NCBI GenBank assembly: GCA_050249455.1
Contig: JBFWQM010000132.1
Coordinates: 1 to 14,997, forward strand
DNA: 14,997 nucleotides
DNA from: JBFWQM01 sp050249455
GTDB lineage: Bacteria; Pseudomonadota; Alphaproteobacteria; MPNO01; VGEU01
Direction: 5' to 3'
The position numbers were made by a program, and so were the translations under genes. How positions within the stretch are numbered: the first letter of the stretch is position 1; each line of letters opens with the position of its first letter. The notes beneath the pieces are model-generated. The model saw nothing but the letters and a program-made list of their open reading frames with translations. It did not search any database and was not told the origin of the DNA. Below, piece after piece: positions 1-6,852 of this stretch.

Positions 1-2315
1 ATCAGGTAGCGCGCCGGCCGCGTCACCTCCGCCGCCGCGACCGCGACCACCGTCAGCACCAGCGAGCCCACGACATGATCGACGTCCGCCATGCCGCCCG
101 CGGTGCCCAGCGTGGCGCGCGTGAACATCAGCCACACGCCGATCGCCGCCGCCGCCGCCAGCGACCACGGCAGGCTGACGCCGCCGCTCAGCGCCTCGGC
201 GAGGAAGCGCCGCGGCGGCTGCGCGAACTCCGAAGCCGGGCGGTCGTCGGCGCCCTCGTCGGTGTCGCCTGCGAATAACACCCGCAGCAGCGCATGGCCG
301 GCGGCGCGGCGCCGGGCGAGGAACTGGAACGTCGCCACGAGCTCGTCGATGGAGTAGGGGATCTGCACCAGCATCGCCGCGGCGCCGACCAGGCACAGGG
401 TGCACCAGGTGCCGATGACGACCGGCTGGATGATGATGAAGGCGATCGACACGACGCCGAGCGGCACGATCAGGAACCCGAACAGGACCACCAGCCACGG
501 CATGGTCCGCCAGCGCCGGCGCGAGCCGACCACCCCGGTGACGATCTCGAGCAGATAGGTCAGCGCGCCGACCGCCGCGTCGGACACAGGCCAGGCCTCC
601 GAGACGGTGGAGGTGATGATCTCTTCCGTGCCGTTGGACGGCGCCGGCCCGCCGGCGAAGAACGGGTCCCACACGCCGTCGATGTGGCCGAGCTGATACG
701 CCGCCAGATAGCGCGAGACGTAGAGCCCGACCAATGCGAGCACGATGATCGGCAGCCGCTGGGTCCAGTCCGACGGGTTGTAGTCCCACCCCGGCGGCGT
801 GGTCGGCCCCGTCACCGCGGCCGGCGGAGACACGCCCGGCTCCGGCCGGACGCAGATGGCGAAGCCGATCGCGAGCGCGCCGACCAGCGTGTCGTTGAGG
901 TAGGCCGCCGCGGTGGGCGCCCAGAACAGCACCGGCGCTGCCATCACCCAGCCGCCGACCGCCGCGCACGCCCAGCGCGCCGCCCACAGCCGGCGCGACA
1001 GCGACAGCGCGGCGAAGCCGATCAGCGCGATGCCCGCGAGGCAGTCGCTCCAGGCGAGGATGTGGCCGTCCAGGCCGATGATCGGCGGCGATGTCAGCAG
1101 CCACGTGCCGAGCGCCATATTGGCGAAATGGGCCCAGCGGCCATCGGCATGCTCGCGCGCCGACTGCGCGTCGTAGCGCACGCGGATGTCTTCAGGGTTG
1201 ATGTGCCGCTCGTCGGCCGCCTCGAACCAGGCCGGCGGACTGATGCCGTTCGCCGCGTACCATCCGCTCGGGTCGTCCTTCAGCGCGGCCACCATGGCGG
1301 GCAGCATGTCGGCGAGCCTGTGTCGCGGCGTCCAGCCCAGGAGATCGTTCGCGCGCGTCAGGTCAAGCGCGTAATGGTCGTCGGCCATCGCGATCATGAA
1401 CGGGCGGATGAACGGCACCTCGCCGCCGTCGAGCGCATCCGGAACCACCGGCTCGATTTGGTGCTGTGCCCAGGCGCCGGCCTTGGCGATCGGCTTCGGG
1501 ATCGTCGCGGTGGTCCACGCGCGCTCGCCGTGGATCAGTCGTCCCAGCCGGTCCTGCAGCGCGTCGTAGCCGACGGCGTCAGGCTCGCCGATCAGGATCG
1601 TGACGTCGGGCGGCAGCGCCGGCCGGCGGTCGACGACGCGACGGAACGCGTCCGCCATGTCGTCCTTGTGCAGCATCGACTGGCCGACCAGCGGGTCCCC
1701 CGAATAGAAGTGCGATTCGAAGTCGCGCTCGTAGATGCGCGCGATCTGGTGCGCCAGGGTCGGCACGGCGGTCCGTTCGTCGTAGATGCCGGCGAGATGG
1801 AGGAGCACGTAGGGAATTCGCCCGTGCTCCTCGCGGATAGCCGCCTCTGCAGCGGCCTTCGATCGGGGGTACGCCCATTTCGGCGCGATCGGCTGCCCTT
1901 CGTCGATGCGCTCGCCGGGGCGGCACGGCGCGTGAACCAGCATGGTGCCGGCATAGACGAACTGCTCGACGTCGAACGCCTGCAGCGCGCGAAGCAGCCG
2001 CCGCGTCCCGCCGACGTTGAGCTTCTGGTAGAGCGGGTGATCGACGCCGGTGAAGTCGAAATAGGCGGCGAGGTGCACCACGCTGGCGATGCGCCCGCCC
2101 GCCGCCTCGCGCAGCCGTGCGAAAGCGGCCGTGACCGACTCGTCCTTCGTCAGGTCGACGGCGATTCCTTCGATCGCGCCGCAGTCGCCATCAAGGTCCA
2201 TCCCGACGACGCGGTAGCGATCGCCCAGCGCCCCGGCCAGCGCAGCGCCGATATTGCCGCCGGCGCCGGTGATCAGGACGACGGGCCTGTCTGTGTCGGT
2301 CGTCGCGGTGGGCAA
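1..2315 (-). CDS. NAD-dependent epimerase/dehydratase - SPW repeat - VKOR-like membrane fusion protein (partial, C-terminus beyond window)
   Basis: An open frame of 771 codons runs off the left edge with no stop. Residues 1 to about 340 are an extended short-chain dehydrogenase/epimerase: the NAD-binding TGAGGNIG lies at residues 15-22 and the catalytic YxxxK is Y149/K153. Residues about 390-490 hold two SPW-type membrane repeats; one shows W-A-H-F-A-N followed by LLTSPP. Residues about 510-690 form a VKOR-like membrane domain with WDPFF, a WPVSDAAVGALTY segment and the redox motif WCTLC (C638 and C641). The two loop cysteines of classical VKOR are not visible; threonine or serine stands in that region. 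The family resembles alphaproteobacterial proteins annotated as vitamin K epoxide reductase, whose substrate I do not know. The start is a TTG at 2315-2313 with AGGGGAG just upstream, because no ATG fits before the Rossmann motif. It probably follows mipZ in one transcript. Confidence 0.85.
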   Translation of the reverse strand, partial: MPTATTDTDRPVVLITGAGGNIGAALAGALGDRYRVVGMDLDGDCGAIEGIAVDLTKDESVTAAFARLREAAGGRIASVVHLAAYFDFTGVDHPLYQKLNVGGTRRLLRALQAFDVEQFVYAGTMLVHAPCRPGERIDEGQPIAPKWAYPRSKAAAEAAIREEHGRIPYVLLHLAGIYDERTAVPTLAHQIARIYERDFESHFYSGDPLVGQSMLHKDDMADAFRRVVDRRPALPPDVTILIGEPDAVGYDALQDRLGRLIHGERAWTTATIPKPIAKAGAWAQHQIEPVVPDALDGGEVPFIRPFMIAMADDHYALDLTRANDLLGWTPRHRLADMLPAMVAALKDDPSGWYAANGISPPAWFEAADERHINPEDIRVRYDAQSAREHADGRWAHFANMALGTWLLTSPPIIGLDGHILAWSDCLAGIALIGFAALSLSRRLWAARWACAAVGGWVMAAPVLFWAPTAAAYLNDTLVGALAIGFAICVRPEPGVSPPAAVTGPTTPPGWDYNPSDWTQRLPIIVLALVGLYVSRYLAAYQLGHIDGVWDPFFAGGPAPSNGTEEIITSTVSEAWPVSDAAVGALTYLLEIVTGVVGSRRRWRTMPWLVVLFGFLIVPLGVVSIAFIIIQPVVIGTWCTLCLVGAAAMLVQIPYSIDELVATFQFLARRRAAGHALLRVLFAGDTDEGADDRPASEFAQPPRRFLAEALSGGVSLPWSLAAAAAIGVWLMFTRATLGTAGGMADVDHVVGSLVLTVVAVAAAEVTRPARYL

Positions 2316-2322
2316 TCGCGCT

Positions 2323-2342
2323 CCCCTGCTTTCCTGCAGGGG
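2323..2342 (-). promoter_or_regulatory. Hairpin overlapping the ribosome-binding site of the epimerase-VKOR gene
   Basis: A perfect 7-bp stem, CCCCTGC paired with GCAGGGG around a 6-nt loop (AGGAAA on the minus strand), lies 7 nt upstream of the TTG start. The 3' arm contains the AGGGG Shine-Dalgarno sequence, so folding would hide the ribosome-binding site. The structure is visible in the sequence. A role in translational control, such as a thermosensor or a ligand- or protein-controlled switch, is inference. Confidence 0.45.
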
Positions 2343-2355
2343 AACGAGCGGGCGC

Positions 2356-2367
2356 GGAACCGGTTCC
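2356..2367. repeat. 12-bp perfect palindrome GGAACCGGTTCC
   Basis: This perfect inverted repeat sits between the mipZ stop and the ribosome-binding-site hairpin of the next gene. It could be a protein-binding half-site pair or a short RNA stem. No T-tract follows on either strand, so it is a poor terminator. Confidence 0.35.
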
Positions 2368-2371
2368 TTGC

Positions 2372-2394
2372 GGCGACCCGCAGGCCGCGTCGCC
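2372..2394 (-). repeat. Hairpin at the mipZ stop codon
   Basis: GGCGAC and GTCGCC form a 6-bp outer stem, with further partial pairing inside (CCGC opposite GCGG). The structure reaches into the mipZ stop codon. It lacks a U-tract and is followed by transcribed spacer, so it may be an mRNA 3'-end stabilising or processing element rather than a terminator. Confidence 0.25.
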
Positions 2395-3272
2395 TAGTCC
2401 GGCAGCTTGACGCCGATCATGTCGAGGAGGATGCGGATCTCGTTGCGCGCGGCGACGTGGCTGATGGTCAGCGGCGTGTCGATGCCGGGCTCGCGCAGGT
2501 CGAGCAGCGTGAGCCCGTTGGGGAACATCTCGCGGAAGATCACCCGCTCGCCGAAGCCGGGCGCGATGCGGAAGGCGAAGCGGCGCGACAGGTTGCGCAC
2601 GATCTGCTCGATCTCGCGGGCGTTCTTGGTGTCGGTCTGGCGGATGCGGTTGCGCATCAGGATCCAGTCGATCGGCGGCCGGTTCATCAGCGCGCGCTCC
2701 TTGCGCTGCTGCCAGACCAGCTCGCTGTAGACGCTCGGCCGCACCGCGCGGCGGGTCTCGGGGTCGACCGTGCCGATCAGGTCGAGGTCGATGTGGCTGT
2801 CGTTGATCGGCGTCACCAGCACGTCGGCGTAGGCATGGACCAGCCGCGTCAGGTGATCCGAGCGGCCCGGCGTGTCGACCACGATGGCGTCGTGGTCGCG
2901 CGACAGCTCGTCCATCACGAGGCGCATGCGCACGCGCTCGTCGCTTTCGGCCGCCATGCGGCTGTCGGAGTCGCTGGGGTCCATCGCTACGTGGGTCGGC
3001 ACCGGCAGCGCGATGCCGCTGCGCGCGACGAAGGCGCGCCGGTTCGCGAGATAGCGCGTCAGCGTGCCCTGGCGCGCATCGATGTCGATGCTGGCGACGC
3101 GATTGCCGCTGCGCAGCAGGCCGACGATCAGGTTGATCGCGACGGTGGACTTGCCCGAGCCGCCCTTCTCGTTGCCAACCACGATCACGCGGGTGCGGCC
3201 CTTTACGGCGGCGGCGACGGTTTCGGTCACGGGGGCATCGTAGCTGCGTTCGGCAACGGCGAGTGCATCCAT
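2394..3272 (-). CDS. mipZ: MipZ-type division-plane positioning ATPase (ParA/MinD superfamily)
   Basis: The 292-residue protein matches the alphaproteobacterial MipZ family, whose Caulobacter member is of similar size. It forms an ATP-dependent gradient from the ParB-bound origin and blocks FtsZ polymerisation away from midcell. The deviant Walker A motif KGGSGKST is at residues 36-43, with signature lysine K36 and P-loop lysine K41. Walker A' is around SIDIDARQGT (61-70), and VVDTPGRSD (131-139) supplies the Walker B region. The VTPINDSHIDLDLIG stretch and the C-terminal SHVAARNEIRILLDM also look like MipZ. The ATG has AAGGAG 8 nt upstream. No parA or parB is in the window, which is normal because mipZ is often unlinked to parAB. 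Its own promoter candidate lies directly upstream. Confidence 0.92.
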   Translation of the reverse strand: MDALAVAERSYDAPVTETVAAAVKGRTRVIVVGNEKGGSGKSTVAINLIVGLLRSGNRVASIDIDARQGTLTRYLANRRAFVARSGIALPVPTHVAMDPSDSDSRMAAESDERVRMRLVMDELSRDHDAIVVDTPGRSDHLTRLVHAYADVLVTPINDSHIDLDLIGTVDPETRRAVRPSVYSELVWQQRKERALMNRPPIDWILMRNRIRQTDTKNAREIEQIVRNLSRRFAFRIAPGFGERVIFREMFPNGLTLLDLREPGIDTPLTISHVAARNEIRILLDMIGVKLPD

Positions 3273-3325
3273 GGCCCGATCTCCTTGCGGTCCGGCGGGC
3301 GCGGTCCTTCAACCAGCCCGTCGGC

Positions 3326-3334
3326 ATTCTACCA
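3326..3334 (-). promoter_or_regulatory. Candidate extended -10 promoter of mipZ
   Basis: On the minus strand the sequence reads TGGTAGAAT: a TAGAAT hexamer (5 of 6 matches to TATAAT) preceded by the TG of an extended -10. No convincing -35 hexamer is found at 16-18 nt spacing, which an extended -10 can tolerate. It lies about 54 nt upstream of the mipZ start, in the only non-coding stretch between the transporter gene and mipZ. Confidence 0.4.
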
Positions 3335-3350
3335 CCACGGACCTTGGTAC

Positions 3351-3370
3351 CCGATTCGATGCCGAATCGG
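3351..3370. repeat. Inverted repeat (8-bp stem) between the VIT transporter gene and mipZ
   Basis: CCGATTCG and CGAATCGG form a perfect 8-bp stem around a 4-nt loop, followed at 3371-3377 by another CGATTCG copy. It ends 10 nt beyond the stop of the VIT transporter gene and lies 16 nt upstream of the mipZ -10 candidate. No T-run follows it on the minus strand, so it is either a weak terminator-like 3' end or an operator for mipZ. Confidence 0.45.
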
Positions 3371-3380
3371 CGATTCGCAG

Positions 3381-4412
3381 TCAGGTCAGCGCGACGCCCA
3401 GAAGATGACCGGCGCCGTAGGTTGCAGCGGCGGCCGCGCCGCCGATGGCGAGCATCCGCGCACCGCCGGCGACGGCGCCCCGGCCGGAGAACAGGCTGAG
3501 CAGCGCGCCCACGGCGAACAGGGCGAGCGCCGACACGGCCGCCGCGGCGAGGACGGCGTCGCCGAGCAGGACGAGCGGCAGCAGCGGCACCGCCGCGCCC
3601 ACCGCAAAGGCGAAGAACGACGACAGCGCGGCCCCCAGCGGGGAGCCGAGGTCGTCCGGGTTGAGGCCGAGCTCCTCGCGCGCGAGCGTGTTCAGCATCT
3701 GTGCCGGGTTTTCGCTGAGGCGCCGCGACAGCGACCGCGCTTCGTCGATCGGCACGCCGCGGGCGCTGTAGATCAATGCCAGCTCCTCGGCCTCTTCCGC
3801 GGGATACTGTGCGAGCTCGGCACGTTCGAGTGCGATCTGGTGCTCGTACATCTCGCGCTGCGACCGCACCGAGACGTACTCGCCCGAGGCCATCGAGAAG
3901 GCGCCGGCGAGAAGCCCCGCGACGCCGGTCAGCACCAGGACGGACGGACGCGCCTCGGCGCCGGCGATGCCGAGGATGAGGCAGGTGTTGGATACCAGTC
4001 CGTCGTTGGCGCCGAACACGGCCGCGCGCAGCGTGCCGCCGGTCGCGCCGCGATGGCTGCGGCCGATCTCGGCGACGGTGACCGGCATCCGGTGGCCCTC
4101 CGCCGGTCCGTCGTACACCGACATGCCGCGCACCTTGAGCGCGGTCAGCAACGCGCGCGCCCGTCGCGGCGTGAGGGCTCGCGCGGCGATGGCGACCAGC
4201 CGCGCCCGGAGCGTCGGATGAAATCCCGACGGCGCCCCGGCTGGGCCGGCGATGATGCCGGCCTGTTCCTCGGCCGACGCCGAAAGCCGGCGGAAAAGCT
4301 CCGCCTTCGCGGGATCGGCCTCGGCCGCGGCGAGCACGCGATAGAGCCACGCCGCAGTCATTTCCTCCCGCCAGCGGGCGACCGTCTCGCGGTCGGCGGA
4401 CGCCGCGCTCAT
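3381..4412 (-). CDS. VIT1/CCC1-family iron/manganese transporter with N-terminal ferritin-like (erythrin) domain, MbfA-type
   Basis: The 343-residue membrane protein resembles erythrin-VIT proteins such as MbfA, which move Fe(II) or Mn(II) out of the cytoplasm. Residues 10-60 resemble one half of a rubrerythrin bundle (AAWLYRVLAAAE, then LSASAEEQAG). The ExxH metal motif expected there has no histidine, so the ferritin-like part looks degenerate and short. The VIT hallmark FGANDGLVSN is at residues 133-142. A cytoplasmic metal-binding region follows (GEYVSVRSQREMYE at 177-190, REELGLNPDD at 245-254), then C-terminal membrane helices (about 262-342). The ATG overlaps the TGA of the upstream cyclodeaminase gene as ATGA, which suggests translational coupling. 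Substrate choice between Fe, Mn and others cannot be read from the sequence. Confidence 0.88.
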   Translation of the reverse strand: MSAASADRETVARWREEMTAAWLYRVLAAAEADPAKAELFRRLSASAEEQAGIIAGPAGAPSGFHPTLRARLVAIAARALTPRRARALLTALKVRGMSVYDGPAEGHRMPVTVAEIGRSHRGATGGTLRAAVFGANDGLVSNTCLILGIAGAEARPSVLVLTGVAGLLAGAFSMASGEYVSVRSQREMYEHQIALERAELAQYPAEEAEELALIYSARGVPIDEARSLSRRLSENPAQMLNTLAREELGLNPDDLGSPLGAALSSFFAFAVGAAVPLLPLVLLGDAVLAAAAVSALALFAVGALLSLFSGRGAVAGGARMLAIGGAAAAATYGAGHLLGVALT

Positions 4413-5404
4413 CCGGCGTCGCCGCCGATGTCGATCAGGGTACCGATCCCGCGCGCGATGGCGCGCGCCTCGATGCGCTGCGCGGTGATCAGATCCTGGA
4501 TCGGCACGCCCGAGGACTTGTAGTAGGTGATCTCGTCCGGCGACTGCCGGCCGGGGCGTCGGCCGGCCACGACGTCGGCGATGCCGGCGACCGCGTCCTC
4601 CGCGATCACGCCCGCGCGGATCGGCACCTGCAGGTCGCCCGCGTTCGGCAGGCAGTCGGGGCGGCTGTCGATCACCAGCCGCGCGGCGCGGCGGATCGTC
4701 TCCGTGTCGACCTCGCGCCGGTCGGGCGCGTAGGCGCCGGCGGCGGCGACGAAGGTGCCGGGGCGCAGGTCGCGGCCGTCGAACACCGGCTCGGTCGCGG
4801 TGGTGGCGCACACGACGACGTCGGCCTGCCGCACTGCGGCCGCACCGTTGGCCACCAGGCTGAAGGAGCAGCCGCTGTCCGGCATGGCTGCGACGAACGC
4901 CTCGCCGCGCGCGGCGCTGCGGGTGCAGACCAGCACCCGTTCGAGGGGGAGGAGGGCGCGCAGCCCCTCGACCTGGTTGCGCGCGACCCGGCCGGCGCCG
5001 AACAGGGCGAGCGTCCGGCTGTCCGGCCGCGCCAGATGGCGGGCGGCCAGCGCGGTGCCGGCGCCGGTGCGCAGGTCGGTCAGGTGGGCGCCTTCCATCA
5101 CGGTGCGCGGCGCGCCGGTGCGGCCGTCGAACAGGGTGACCAGCGCGGTCATCCGCGGCACGCCGGCAGCTTCGTTGCCGTAGAAGTCCGACACCACCTT
5201 GACCCCGAACCCGGCGCCGCCGCGCAGCACTGAGGGATTGAAGATCATGACGCCGGGCGGGTTCTCGGAGGCGACGACCCGGCGCAGCCCGTCCACCGCC
5301 GCGCCCGACGCCAGGATGGCGAACGCCTCGGCCTGGACGTCGATGGCCTCCCGCATGGTCATCAGCGACCGCACGTCGTTCTCGCTCAGGATCCGAAGCT
5401 TCAT
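4409..5404 (-). CDS. Ornithine cyclodeaminase / mu-crystallin family NAD(P)-dependent enzyme
   Basis: The 331-residue protein has the typical length of the family, which includes ornithine cyclodeaminase, alanine dehydrogenase (archaeal type), ketimine reductases and opine-type amino-acid synthases. The substrate carboxylate-binding positions K69 (GVKVVS) and R112 (DLRTGAGTAL) are present. The dinucleotide-binding GAGRVARNQ is at residues 137-145, and D228 in GAYAPDRRE matches the catalytic aspartate of ornithine cyclodeaminase. The C-terminal TYYKSSGVPIQDL is also conserved. These residues support a working enzyme but do not settle the amino or imino acid used. The chosen ATG has AGGAA 7 nt upstream; a longer frame reaching 5455 lacks this and would invade the divergent promoter region. 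It is the first gene of a coupled pair with the VIT transporter. Confidence 0.88.
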   Translation of the reverse strand: MKLRILSENDVRSLMTMREAIDVQAEAFAILASGAAVDGLRRVVASENPPGVMIFNPSVLRGGAGFGVKVVSDFYGNEAAGVPRMTALVTLFDGRTGAPRTVMEGAHLTDLRTGAGTALAARHLARPDSRTLALFGAGRVARNQVEGLRALLPLERVLVCTRSAARGEAFVAAMPDSGCSFSLVANGAAAVRQADVVVCATTATEPVFDGRDLRPGTFVAAAGAYAPDRREVDTETIRRAARLVIDSRPDCLPNAGDLQVPIRAGVIAEDAVAGIADVVAGRRPGRQSPDEITYYKSSGVPIQDLITAQRIEARAIARGIGTLIDIGGDAG

Positions 5405-5474
5405 GGCATTTCCTGCGTTGCCGTGGCAGCCTACACGCCGGACGGTTTGCCGCAAGCCCGCCGGACCGCCGCAG

Positions 5475-5504
5475 TTGACTCGATGCGGGCACTGGGATTT
5501 CTAT
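5475..5504 (+). promoter_or_regulatory. Candidate sigma-70-type promoter for the LigAB operon
   Basis: TTGACT (5 of 6 matches to the -35 consensus) is followed after 18 nt by TTCTAT, a weak -10 hexamer. It lies 28 nt upstream of the LigA-like start, inside the 128-bp spacer between two divergently read genes. The -35 is good and the -10 poor, as is common for activator-dependent catabolic promoters. No regulator gene is adjacent. On the minus strand only a weak TTGCGG/TAGGCT pair is visible for the cyclodeaminase gene. Confidence 0.4.
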
Positions 5505-5532
5505 CCGCCCAGGCAGTTCCGGAGGCTTCTTC

Positions 5533-5835
5533 ATGGGAATCGACAATGTCGACCGCACCCTGCCGTCGAACCGGCTGGTGTTCGACGTCCGGCGCGACCT
5601 CGCGCTCGTCCAGCGGTTCCGAGACGACCTGGAAGGACTGATGGCCGAGTACGGCCTGTCGGAAGACGAGAAACAGGCGTTTCGAACCAAGGACTTCAAG
5701 CGCCTGGGCGAACTCGGCGTCCACCCCTATTTCCTGCCGCAGACCAGCCGGCTCTACACCACCAGCGCCGACAATCACAACGACAGCGAGGCGGCCCAGC
5801 TCTACGCCCGCAACATGCTGCGCAACACTCGCTGA
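5533..5835 (+). CDS. LigA-like small (alpha) subunit of class III extradiol ring-cleavage dioxygenase
   Basis: The 100-residue protein matches the LigA fold of protocatechuate 4,5-dioxygenase, the small helical subunit that caps the active site of the catalytic LigB chain. The diagnostic part is residues about 36-72, with YGLSEDEKQAF, DFKRLGELGVHPYFLPQ and a tail ending YARNMLRNTR. Free-standing LigA subunits of the canonical enzyme are somewhat longer. The ATG has GGAGG 8 nt upstream. The stop is followed immediately by GGAG and, 11 nt on, the ATG of the LigB-like gene, so the two chains are almost certainly co-translated and form one enzyme. The ring substrate (protocatechuate, gallate or another catechol) cannot be assigned. 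Confidence 0.88.
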   Translation: MGIDNVDRTLPSNRLVFDVRRDLALVQRFRDDLEGLMAEYGLSEDEKQAFRTKDFKRLGELGVHPYFLPQTSRLYTTSADNHNDSEAAQLYARNMLRNTR

Positions 5836-5845
5836 GGAGACCGTC

Positions 5846-6688
5846 ATGGCAGAGATCTGCGCCGTCATCGGGCTGTCGCATGCGCCGGGGCTGACCGGCT
5901 GGCTCGACAAGGCCTCGCCCGAGGTCCAGACCAGCCTGGTCCAGGGCTTCACCGAGCTGGGCCGCATGCTGCGGGCGACGAAGCCGGACGTCATCATCGG
6001 CATCGCCAACGACCACCTGCTCAACCTGCCGGTCGACAACACGCCCGACTTTTGCGTCGGCACCGCCGAGCGCTGGCAGGGCCCGGCGCCTTGGTTCAGG
6101 GAATGGGTGAACGTGCCGGACTATGACGTTGCCGGCCACCGCGACCTCGCCCGCACGCTGGTCCGCGAGGCGGCGGCCGACCGCGTCAACTTCGCGTTCT
6201 CCGACAAGCTGATGTTCGATGACAACTTCTCGGTGCCGCTGCTTTACCTGACGCCGAAATACGACATCCCGCTGGTGCCGATCCATATGAACTGCCTGAT
6301 GCCGCCGGTGCCGCAGCCGCGGCGCTGCTACGAGGTCGGGCGGTCGATCGCGCGCATCGTGCGCGAGGCGCGCCCGGCCGGCGAGCGGGTGGCGATCATG
6401 GCGACCGGCGGGCTGTCGCACGACCCGGGCGGCCCGCGCTACTTCGCGGTCGACGAGAAGTTCGACCGCTGGTTCCTCGACCTGATGGCCGAGGGCGACG
6501 ACGAGCGCACCATCGCCGAATGCTCGCTCGAGCGCCTGAAGGCGGCCGGCGACGGCGGCACGGTCGAGCTGCTCGCCTGGTTCGTCGCGATGGGCGCGGC
6601 GCCGAACACGAGCGCCCGCACCATCGTCTACGAGCCGGCCGTGGCGCTGCGCTGCGGCATGGGCTGCGTCAACTGGCAGATCAACTGA
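5846..6688 (+). CDS. LigB-like catalytic subunit of class III extradiol ring-cleavage dioxygenase
   Basis: The 280-residue protein belongs to the LigB superfamily, non-heme Fe(II) enzymes that open catechol-type rings next to the hydroxyl pair using O2. The expected metal ligands are visible: H12 (GLSHAPG), H57 (IANDHLLN) and E241 (GGTVELLAWF). The general acid/base histidine is H192 in ATGGLSHDPGG. These agree closely in position with LigB of protocatechuate 4,5-dioxygenase (H12, H61, H195, E242). FDDNFSVPLLYL (124-135) and IPLVPIHMNC (141-150) are further family motifs. It follows the LigA-like gene with a GGAG ribosome-binding site. Nothing is truncated and all catalytic residues are intact. 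No downstream hydratase, lactonase or aldolase genes accompany it here. Confidence 0.92.
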   Translation: MAEICAVIGLSHAPGLTGWLDKASPEVQTSLVQGFTELGRMLRATKPDVIIGIANDHLLNLPVDNTPDFCVGTAERWQGPAPWFREWVNVPDYDVAGHRDLARTLVREAAADRVNFAFSDKLMFDDNFSVPLLYLTPKYDIPLVPIHMNCLMPPVPQPRRCYEVGRSIARIVREARPAGERVAIMATGGLSHDPGGPRYFAVDEKFDRWFLDLMAEGDDERTIAECSLERLKAAGDGGTVELLAWFVAMGAAPNTSARTIVYEPAVALRCGMGCVNWQIN

Positions 6689-6689
6689 A

Positions 6690-6703
6690 CGCGGCCGGCC
6701 GCG
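6690..6703. repeat. 14-bp perfect palindrome after the LigB gene
   Basis: CGCGGCCGGCCGCG begins 2 nt after the LigB stop codon. It has no following T-run, so it is not a classic terminator; it may slightly pause polymerase or be a chance feature of GC-rich DNA. The 164-bp spacer to the next gene also holds ATCCGGCCGGAT (6789-6800), framed by GGCGCC on both sides (6773-6778 and 6801-6806), which could fold into a longer leader hairpin. No clear promoter is seen in this spacer. Confidence 0.3.
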
Positions 6704-6852
6704 CCGCGCACCGACACTCCATCGGCGCAGGATTCATCGACGCCGCAAGAAACCAAGCCAACCCCTATCAGAGGCGCCGACCGGCGGTATCCGGCCGGAT
6801 GGCGCCTCCGATGCCGCTCGCAAGTGTCAACAGGCCCCAGAGGAGACGTCTG

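Noticed and set aside
3351..3377. CGATTCG copies as an attachment site or mobile-element end
   Set aside because: The copies are only 7-8 bp, form one local hairpin, and no integrase, transposase or target duplication is present.
294..4523. A 1409-codon open frame on the plus strand
   Set aside because: It lies antisense to four well-recognised minus-strand genes, has R/A/D/H-rich composition typical of a GC-rich shadow frame, and shows no recognisable domain.
5431..6421. Minus-strand frames across the LigAB genes
   Set aside because: LigA and LigB have intact catalytic motifs and proper ribosome-binding sites on the plus strand; the opposite frames have low-complexity composition.
6690..6703. 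GC palindrome after LigB as an intrinsic terminator
   Set aside because: No T-run follows, and the TRAP receptor gene downstream on the same strand is plausibly co-transcribed.
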